From assembly GCA_001821295.1 (NCBI GenBank), contig MHSK01000031.1, positions 1-44,425 of the forward strand: a DNA stretch of 44,425 bases. The letters are read 5' to 3'. Position numbers and translations under genes: made by a program. The notes under the pieces are model-generated. The model saw only the letters and a list, made by a program, of their open reading frames with translations, ran no database searches and had not been told where the DNA came from. Shown one piece after another: positions 38,960 to 44,425 of the stretch. Positions within the stretch are counted from its first letter, which is position 1. Each line of letters starts with the position of its first letter. Origin of the DNA: Candidatus Taylorbacteria bacterium RIFCSPLOWO2_12_FULL_43_20. GTDB taxonomy: Bacteria; Patescibacteriota; Minisyncoccia; Phycocordibacterales; HO2-43-120.

Positions 38960-39066
38960 GCCGAAATGTTCAAAATTCTGCTGCAAATTGCGTCTTTTTC
39001 GTCAGCGTACCTCGGTATACTTCCTCAAAATACGCAATTTTCGCAACGAATTTTGAACATTTCGGC
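38960..39066. repeat. Nested 107-bp hairpin element
   Basis: Outer arms 38960-38978 and 39048-39066 are perfect 19-bp inverted copies; inner arms AAATTGCGT (38985-38993) and ACGCAATTT (39032-39040) pair within. It sits between convergent genes rnhA and the minus-strand 39126 gene. Confidence 0.85.
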
Positions 39067-39096
39067 TAGGCATTAGATTGGAGATAGGCTCTAATC

Positions 39097-39127
39097 AAAA
39101 AAAAAGAGCAAGTAATTTATCTTGCTC
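39097..39127 (-). terminator. Terminator of the 39126 gene
   Basis: On the minus strand GAGCAAG, 8-nt loop, CTTGCTC, then T9 (plus A run 39097-39105). The stop codon is in the stem. Confidence 0.9.
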
Positions 39128-39314
39128 AATGCGGCGCCAGGTTTTCCTCTATCCATCTGCCTAATAGCTCTCTGTAATGCTCATCTTTTTGTCGCTGAAC
39201 CCTTGCTTCACGCCTTTGATTCAAGAACGCGACAAACTTTCTGACTTCGGAGCGCGGGGCCACCATTACCAGAGTGAACATTAGGATGTTCACTATCGCC
39301 GGGTCTATTCTCAT
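39126..39314 (-). CDS. Small membrane/basic protein, 62 residues
   Basis: Begins MRIDPAIVNILMFTLVMVAP, one hydrophobic helix, then a basic amphipathic helix (RREARVQRQKDEHYREL) ending LAPH. An upstream in-frame ATG (39359) is less likely because it precedes the promoter-like TTGTCA-17-TACACT on the minus strand. The gene ends inside a strong terminator on its own strand. Resembles the other isolated minus-strand small genes. Function unknown. Confidence 0.65.
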   Translation of the reverse strand: MRIDPAIVNILMFTLVMVAPRSEVRKFVAFLNQRREARVQRQKDEHYRELLGRWIEENLAPH

Positions 39315-39376
39315 AACTGAAATAAGTGTAATACTGTTGAGTTTGCATGACAAGTGCATAACTGAAATAAAAAAAC

Positions 39377-40900
39377 ATGTCTGCCAATCTTCTGTATGCT
39401 TCTATTTTAAGTTTTGGGACAGGAATATTCGCTTACTCATTAACAACGCCAAGCGCTTCTTTTTTATATTTTGTTTGGCTTCTTGGTTTTACTTTCTTGG
39501 GTCTTTATTGGGCGCGACGTCTGATTCACGGAAGAAATGTCCGTGTGTTTATTTTGCTGGGTGTTTCTCTGCTTTCATTTGGGTTTGGAGGAGGGCGATA
39601 TATGTTATCGGAAGATGGCGGAGAAAGCGCGCTTGGGGGCATGGTTGGCAAAGAGGTCATAATGGCCGGAACTGTCGCGCGCGAGCCGGATACGCGGGAA
39701 AACAGTACGCGTCTTGTGGTTGTTGCCGATAGTGTGATTCTGAAAGCTCGTGATAAGGAGACCGATATCAAGCGGTATGATCGGGAAAAAATTCTCGTGG
39801 TCGCGTCGCCGTTTCCGGAGTTTGAATATGGTGACTTTGTGTCGGTGAAAGGAAAGTTGGAAAAGCCGGAAAATTTTAAGACCGAGAGCAATAAAATATT
39901 TGACTACAACGCTTATCTGGCCAAGGAAGGAATCTACTACGTCATATCTTTTGCGGATGTTAGCTTGGTGGAGCGGAAAGGGGGAAACTTTCTGAAATCC
40001 GGTCTTTATTCACTCAAACATTTGTTGATCGGAAACCTTGAAAAAGTCTTGCCGGAGCCGCACTCTTCTTTGGCTTCCGGCGTATTGGTCGGCGGAAAAA
40101 ATTCGCTGGGTAAAGAGCTGGAAGATGATTTCCGCGTCGCTGGAATAATTCATATTATCGTGTTATCCGGATACAATATTATGATCGTCGCGGACTACAT
40201 TATGAAATTTTTTTCGTTTCTTCCGCGGCTCGGGGGATTGTGGGCGGCATCGGTGGGTATAGTGGCGTTCGCGATCATGACGGGAGGATCCGCGACTGTC
40301 GTCAGGGCGTCAATCATGGCTATATTGGCTTTGGTCGCGCGCTCGGTGGGGCGAATTTATCTAGTTAACAGAGCTCTTTTTGTCGCGGGTTTCGCGATGA
40401 TCTTACACAATCCGAAAATCCTAGCGTTTGATTTTTCATTTCAATTGTCGTTTCTTGCCACTCTCGGGTTGATACATCTCGCGCCCATTGTTGAGAAACG
40501 TCTTTCGTTCATAACTAGAAAATATAATCTGAGAGAGTATATCGTGTCCACCGTAGCCACACAGATAATAGTTCTTCCACTGATTCTATATAGAATGGGG
40601 GAGATGTCTCTTGTTGCCGTGCCGGTGAACGCGCTCGTTTTATTTTTTATTCCGTGGACGATGCTTGCCAGCTTTCTCGCCAGCATAGCCGCTTTTTTCG
40701 GCGGTGTAATAGCCCTTCCTTTTTCTTTCGTAGCTTATGTATTGATAGAATATGAGCTCAAAGTGGTAGAAGTATTCGCTTCACTGCCTTACGCATCGGT
40801 CGAAGTCGGCGGCTTTGGAGTCTACGCAATGCTTTTTGCATATGCTATTTATATCGTCGGATATTGGTATTCCAAACGAAGACACCCCATCTTTAGATAA
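39377..40900 (+). CDS. ComEC-type DNA channel protein, N-terminal half
   Basis: 507 residues, about ten transmembrane helices. An N-terminal DUF4131-like OB region (about 75-200) is followed by the Competence domain (about 225-490): AGIIHIIVLSGYNIMIV, GGSATVVRASIMA, FDFSFQLSFLATLGLIHLA. It forms the inner-membrane channel for transforming DNA. It lacks the metallo-hydrolase domain, which is a separate gene at 41913. The last codons (HPIFR) come from the repeat at 40882-40930. Confidence 0.93.
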   Translation: MSANLLYASILSFGTGIFAYSLTTPSASFLYFVWLLGFTFLGLYWARRLIHGRNVRVFILLGVSLLSFGFGGGRYMLSEDGGESALGGMVGKEVIMAGTVAREPDTRENSTRLVVVADSVILKARDKETDIKRYDREKILVVASPFPEFEYGDFVSVKGKLEKPENFKTESNKIFDYNAYLAKEGIYYVISFADVSLVERKGGNFLKSGLYSLKHLLIGNLEKVLPEPHSSLASGVLVGGKNSLGKELEDDFRVAGIIHIIVLSGYNIMIVADYIMKFFSFLPRLGGLWAASVGIVAFAIMTGGSATVVRASIMAILALVARSVGRIYLVNRALFVAGFAMILHNPKILAFDFSFQLSFLATLGLIHLAPIVEKRLSFITRKYNLREYIVSTVATQIIVLPLILYRMGEMSLVAVPVNALVLFFIPWTMLASFLASIAAFFGGVIALPFSFVAYVLIEYELKVVEVFASLPYASVEVGGFGVYAMLFAYAIYIVGYWYSKRRHPIFR

Positions 40901-41075
40901 GCACCAAGTACCAAATAACAAATTCGAAAAGAAAAAAATAAGAATAAGAAAGGCAACTTCCCCTCTAACTCCACTTCGCTCGAAGCGAGCTTCGGCGGAG
41001 TGAAAGAGGGGATGAAGAAATTTCTCCTTCGAGTTCCTCAGGATGGTGAAGTAATTGAACCATAATTTCTAACAG
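40882..41075. repeat. Repeat mosaic after comEC
   Basis: 40882-40930 matches 21371-21420. Then the TCGCTCGAAGCGAGC palindrome with CTTCGGCGGAG, and the CTCCTTCGAGTTCC module (41018-41067). Confidence 0.8.
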
Positions 41076-41088
41076 AAGAAGAGAAACA

Positions 41089-41685
41089 TTAGCTTGTTAA
41101 AGAGTCTCGGAAAACATCTTCTATCGTTTTCCAATTTAAGTTTTCAAAAAAATCTTCTACATATTGTTTCTTGCCTGACGGCTGGTAATCGTATACGTAA
41201 GAATGTTCCCACATATCCAACCCAAGTATAAGCCGGCCTCCGTTGAGCTGTCCTAAGTGCTGTTCATCCACCCACGCGTGCACGAGTTTTTCAACCACTG
41301 GATCAAAGTAGAGCATAGCCCAGCCGATTCCTCTTGTGAGCGACAATAATTTGAATTCTTTTAACCAATTATCAAATGTTTCAAAATCTCTGTTTATGAT
41401 TTTTCCAAGATCACTATCGGGATTGTGGCTATAAGTTCCTCCTTGCAACGATCGGAAGTAATGCTCATGATTTCTCATGCCGTTCCACTCAAAGCTGAAT
41501 CTGCGATGAAGCTCTCCGAGTAAATACGAGTTGGTCTCAGGATCTTTTGATAGCTCGCTGATTTTTTCATATATTAAATTGGTATGCTTAACGTAGCCGC
41601 TGTATAGCTTGAGGTGTTCTTCAATGCTTTTTGTTGACATGCCTTTCAGTTTCGGTATGTCAAATTTTTGTTCTTCATATTTCAT
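41089..41685 (-). CDS. Superoxide dismutase, Fe/Mn family
   Basis: 198 residues. Metal ligands are identifiable: His24 (IEEHLKLY), His73 (RNHEHYF), Asp157 and His161 (LDMWEHSY). The IPKLKGMSTKSIEEHLKLYSG start is characteristic of one bacterial lineage of this family. Converts superoxide to O2 and H2O2. It lies on the minus strand between the two ComEC genes. A TATAAT on the minus strand (plus 41718-41723) lies 32 nt upstream. The metal (Fe or Mn) cannot be told from sequence alone. Confidence 0.93.
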   Translation of the reverse strand: MKYEEQKFDIPKLKGMSTKSIEEHLKLYSGYVKHTNLIYEKISELSKDPETNSYLLGELHRRFSFEWNGMRNHEHYFRSLQGGTYSHNPDSDLGKIINRDFETFDNWLKEFKLLSLTRGIGWAMLYFDPVVEKLVHAWVDEQHLGQLNGGRLILGLDMWEHSYVYDYQPSGKKQYVEDFFENLNWKTIEDVFRDSLTS

Positions 41686-41912
41686 GTTTATAATTTTTCT
41701 AGTTAATTAATATACACATTATACTATATACTATGCAGGTTACATTAAATATATATTACTGTCGGTTTAGGCGAATACAAAACGTTCATTTGTAAAAAAT
41801 GTAATATACTACGATCGTAGCTAAATTATAAATTTTAAGAGCTCGCCGCAGAGCGTTATTTATCCGTATCACCCTATCGCTTTGAAGCGAGCGTTTAGGG
41901 TATAATTTCTCC
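41686..41912. repeat. Spacer with ACCCTA/TAGGGT hairpin
   Basis: TAAATTTTAAGAGC (41827-41840) is shared with 2586-2599. 41870-41902 forms ACCCTA ... CGCTT/AAGCG ... TAGGGT. It leads into the TATAAT of the ComEC hydrolase gene. Confidence 0.6.
41901..41906 (+). promoter_or_regulatory. -10 box of the ComEC hydrolase gene
   Basis: TATAAT ending 6 nt before the ATG at 41913. Predicted leaderless mRNA. Confidence 0.65.
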
Positions 41913-42782
41913 ATGATTTTCTCCGGTTTTGGAACAAAGATTGCTATTGCCCTTCTTTTACTAAATATTTTTGTCTGGCACGCAGTAATTAAAGAATCTA
42001 GCAAGGGCGTTCTTACTGTTGTCTTCTTGAACGTCGGGCAAGGAGACGCTATTTTCATAGAATCTCCGAGTGGCAATCAGATGCTCATTGACGGAGGGCC
42101 TTCGCGCGTTGTTTTGCGGGAGCTTGGAAAGGTATTGCCTTTTTATGATAGAAAGCTGGACGTCATACTCGCGACTCATCCCGACAGAGACCACATAGGG
42201 GGTTTGCCTCTGGTAGTTCGAAGGTATGACGTGGGGCATGTATTGGAGTCGGATGTTTTTTCTGACTCAGGATATAGCCAAGCGTTAGAGGATGAGATTG
42301 GTAGAAAAAAAATTAACAAAATAGAGAGTGAAAGAGGAATGGTTTTGGATTTGGGAGGAGGCGCTTATTTTCAGATTTTTTTTCCTGATAGGGGCGTGTC
42401 GGCCGTTAATACCAATGATGCGTCAATAGTCGGAAAGCTTGTTTATGGCAACATATCCTTTATTCTTAGCGGTGATTCGCCTAAAAAAATAGAAGAATAC
42501 CTCGTATATTTGGACGCGGGCGCGCTCGATGCCGATGTGTTGAAGGTGGGGCATCACGGATCCAGAACGTCATCGTCGGAAAGTTTTATCCGAGCCGTTT
42601 CGCCTCAGTTTGCTGTTATTTCAGCCGCAAAAGATAATAATTACGGTCATCCCCACAAAGAAGTGACTGAAGTTTTGCGAAAAAACTTTGTTGAAACGTT
42701 AAATACAGGGGATACAGGCAGGATTATTATGAAAACTGACGGCGTTAAGCTGTGGCTGGAAAGCAAAAAATGGCTACGCTGA
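41913..42782 (+). CDS. ComEC-type metallo-hydrolase, C-terminal half
   Basis: 289 residues. N-terminal membrane or signal segment (GTKIAIALLLLNIFVWHAV), then a metallo-beta-lactamase fold: FLNVGQGDAIFIE, THPDRDHIGG (about 87-96), and KVGHHGSRTSSSE. This is the exonuclease-like domain normally fused behind ComEC. Here it is a separate secreted or anchored protein, encoded 1 kb after the channel gene with the superoxide dismutase between. Confidence 0.93.
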   Translation: MIFSGFGTKIAIALLLLNIFVWHAVIKESSKGVLTVVFLNVGQGDAIFIESPSGNQMLIDGGPSRVVLRELGKVLPFYDRKLDVILATHPDRDHIGGLPLVVRRYDVGHVLESDVFSDSGYSQALEDEIGRKKINKIESERGMVLDLGGGAYFQIFFPDRGVSAVNTNDASIVGKLVYGNISFILSGDSPKKIEEYLVYLDAGALDADVLKVGHHGSRTSSSESFIRAVSPQFAVISAAKDNNYGHPHKEVTEVLRKNFVETLNTGDTGRIIMKTDGVKLWLESKKWLR

Positions 42783-42845
42783 AACTCTGTAGGAGTTTGA
42801 CTCCTACATGGGGATTTTAAATAAGTCGAACACGCAAGTCATGTA

Positions 42846-43091
42846 TTAGTTAATTAACCCGGCTTTTTTGAGAGTTTTGAAGGCGCCGTTTTTATTGATT
42901 GTCTTTATTCCCCTGGCAGAGACCGTAATAGTAACGCTTTTTTTAAGTTCAGGTATGTAGATCTTCTTTTTTTGGAGATTGGGGTATTTTCTTACCATTC
43001 CCGTGGGGTTAAATTGGGTAGCACGAGTGCGGTTGGAGTACCCCCCACCCATTCTTGACCCTTTTTTTGTTATTTGACAGACTTTTGACAT
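42846..43091 (-). CDS. rpmB: Ribosomal protein bL28
   Basis: 81 residues. Typical segments: MSKVCQITKKGSRMGGGYS, QFNPTGMVRKYPNLQKKKIY, VTITVSARGIKTINKNG. It lacks the zinc-binding Cys pairs of some bL28. It lies on the minus strand, convergent with the preceding gene. Component of the large subunit. Confidence 0.93.
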   Translation of the reverse strand: MSKVCQITKKGSRMGGGYSNRTRATQFNPTGMVRKYPNLQKKKIYIPELKKSVTITVSARGIKTINKNGAFKTLKKAGLIN

Positions 43092-43207
43092 ATTTTTCAG
43101 TTGTTTTGGAATGCGGCATCAAGCATTAACTTGGTGATTCATTCGGAATTAATACATGGCTATGATAGCATGATATATGAAATATGCAAAAAAATTGAAT
43201 ATTCTAA

Positions 43208-43330
43208 GAACTTACGCATTTGATGTCATTCCCGCTTCCCCCCCCCTTCGCTCTAAGAAGAGCTACGAGAGGGCGCAGCGCGGGAATGGCAGATAGAGAA
43301 TGGTTTAAATAAGCTGAAAGGTGAAAGTCC
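43208..43330. mobile_element. Type 2 miniature element, rearranged copy
   Basis: GAACTTACGCA after TA at the left, AAAGTCC followed by TA at the right. The interior ATTCCCGC hairpin pair is interrupted by a CCCTTCGCTCTAAGAAGAGC module. It ends only 7 nt before the ATG of the metalloprotease gene, so it must supply that gene's leader. Confidence 0.7.
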
Positions 43331-43337
43331 TAAATAT

Positions 43338-43943
43338 ATGGAAACAAATATAATCTTTACATTGGCAATAATATTGATGTCGGTAGTCATACACGAGGTA
43401 TCCCATGGGTACGCCGCACTTATGCTGGGGGATTATACAGCCAAGTATGAAGGACGGCTTACGTTAAATCCTCTCAAACATATTGATCCCATTGGATCGG
43501 TTCTTGTGCCTATAATAACGAGTTTGGCCGGCTTTACCTTCGGCTGGGCCAAACCGGTGCCTTATAACCCTTTTAACCTGCGCAACCAGCGATGGGGGGA
43601 GGCAATGGTTGCGTTTGCCGGGCCATTATCCAATATCACAATTGCTGTTGTTTTTTCAATCATCATCAGAGCCGGAAACGGCAAACTTTCCTATAATTTT
43701 ATAGTGCTAAGCGGCGTTATAGTGCTGATAAATCTGGTTTTGGCCTTTTTTAATTTAATACCCGTGCCTCCTTTGGATGGTTCAAAGATATTGTATGCTT
43801 TTTTGCCCCAACGCATGTATCACATTCGGAGCAGTATGGAACGATACGGTTTCTTTCTCGTTTTGGCTATAGTTTTTCTGTTCTGGAGCATGATAAGCCC
43901 GGTTATTTTTTATCTATTTTCTCTTTTTACGGGTCTTGGATAA
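43338..43943 (+). CDS. Site-2 protease family metalloprotease (M50)
   Basis: 201 residues, about six transmembrane helices. HEVSH (19-23) is the zinc motif; NLIPVPPLDGSK carries the conserved Asp. It is a small Rip-type intramembrane protease without PDZ domain, common in Firmicutes and CPR. It cleaves membrane-bound regulators in relatives; no substrate is apparent here. Its start is just behind a miniature element. Confidence 0.94.
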   Translation: METNIIFTLAIILMSVVIHEVSHGYAALMLGDYTAKYEGRLTLNPLKHIDPIGSVLVPIITSLAGFTFGWAKPVPYNPFNLRNQRWGEAMVAFAGPLSNITIAVVFSIIIRAGNGKLSYNFIVLSGVIVLINLVLAFFNLIPVPPLDGSKILYAFLPQRMYHIRSSMERYGFFLVLAIVFLFWSMISPVIFYLFSLFTGLG

Positions 43944-44425
43944 GCTTCGCTAGCTTCATAAACTTCGTTAGCTTCAATAGCTTATGCGGAAGCTTTTAGC
44001 TATTGGCTGTTAGCTTGCTGATATAAAACACAAATTAACGACTCCGACGCTTCGGTCGGAGCCCCGACCGAAGCGTCGGGGATGAAGACGAATGCTACAA
44101 ATGAGGAACCCTCGACTGACATGAACAATTGACATTTGACAGGGAAGAGAGAGAAATCCTCCGGCCTCCGGCCACCTCCTTTGCTCCTTCGCTACCCCCT
44201 CCGCTCCTCCTTCGCCAAAGGCTACGGAAGGACAAGTAAAGATACGCGGGTCAAGAAAAGTTACGGAGGCACATGGTATGAAAGGAGGAAGGAGAGGGGA
44301 AGAAATTACTAATAACTAATTTCTAATGAGAAGAGGGAGGGGGAAGAGGTAAATAAATTACTATTTACTAATAACTAATTTCTAATGAGCACCCCATCGC
44401 CTCGCAGACTCGGCACTTCCCCTCT
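43944..44425. repeat. Terminal repeat mosaic, no gene
   Basis: AGCTT-type words (43940-44010), twin hairpin copy 4 (44045-44078), the TTGACA-rich module with CCTCCGGCCTCCGGCCACCT (44158-44177), CTCCTTCGCC...GCTACGGAAGGACAAG (44204-44238), AATTTCTAAT words, and finally CACCCCATCGCCTCGCAGAC (44389-44408). The window ends inside this last module, which also occurs at 33491 and 34946. Confidence 0.85.
44045..44078. repeat. GC-rich twin hairpin, copy 4
   Basis: Same 34-bp core as the other three copies, 101 nt after the metalloprotease gene. Confidence 0.92.

Noticed and set aside
1-44425. CRISPR array or retron/diversity-generating element
   Set aside because: Repeats are not regularly spaced with unique spacers, and no reverse transcriptase or cas gene was seen.
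1-44425. Alternative genetic code (TGA read as Gly)
   Set aside because: TGA ends several well-defined genes such as the GlsB-like protein and rpmB neighbours; in-frame TGA does not interrupt conserved domains.

Overview
The window looks like a 44.4-kb contig from an uncultivated Patescibacteria (Candidate Phyla Radiation) bacterium, most likely Parcubacteria-like. Grounds: short compact versions of core genes, many proteins ending near CPR-style repeat-rich spacers, few Shine-Dalgarno sites, a type IV pilus/competence gene set, a proton-pumping pyrophosphatase, and standard-code use of TGA as stop (which argues against Gracilibacteria/Absconditabacteria). This is inference from gene content; no rRNA gene is present to settle it. 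Both contig ends lie in repeats (a 94-bp inverted repeat at the left, a dispersed repeat at the right), as expected where an assembler stops.

Layout. 1-1769: a large serine recombinase whose C-terminus is encoded antisense to tRNA-Arg(TCT). 1823-6280: GIY-YIG protein, two small membrane proteins, tRNA-Val(TAC), an HTH/LAGLIDADG-like protein, a coiled-coil protein, acylphosphatase, an RluA pseudouridine synthase, ribosomal protein bL19 and tRNA-Leu(GAG). 6281-7980: gene-poor, with a candidate structured RNA, several large hairpins and one small basic protein. 7982-11168: pterin dehydratase, PduO-type cobalamin adenosyltransferase and three hypothetical proteins. 11177-13648: an island (BrnT/BrnA toxin-antitoxin, Fic protein, DEDD exonuclease) bounded by a 53-bp direct repeat of the 3' end of the gene before it. 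13782-16569: tRNA-His(GTG), two very small genes with their own terminators, an exported anchored protein and a coiled-coil protein.

16616-25249: DEAD-box helicase, ZIP metal transporter, NusA, K+-independent H+-pyrophosphatase and two anchored or exported proteins. 25743-32285: type IV pilus operon (PilB ATPase, PilC platform protein, three prepilins, a large PilX-like protein). 32654-38939: TIM, PGK, a HIT protein, RecJ, a roughly 400-nt candidate structured RNA with its own promoter and terminator, and RNase HI. 39126-43943: ComEC split into two genes around a superoxide dismutase, ribosomal protein bL28 and a site-2-type metalloprotease. PilB/PilC/prepilins with both ComEC halves suggest DNA uptake through a type IV pilus; TIM and PGK with the pyrophosphatase fit a fermentative cell with limited energy conservation.

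The most unusual feature is the spacer DNA. From about 7.6 kb onward, almost every intergenic gap is a mosaic of the same few repeat modules: GC-rich palindromes, TA-flanked 120-bp miniature elements with GGACTTACGCA ends, AATTTCTAAT-type low-complexity blocks and AGCTT-type blocks. Several protein C-termini and stop codons lie inside these modules. A second pattern is that many genes have a -10 box ending 6 to 8 nt before the ATG, which predicts leaderless mRNAs.
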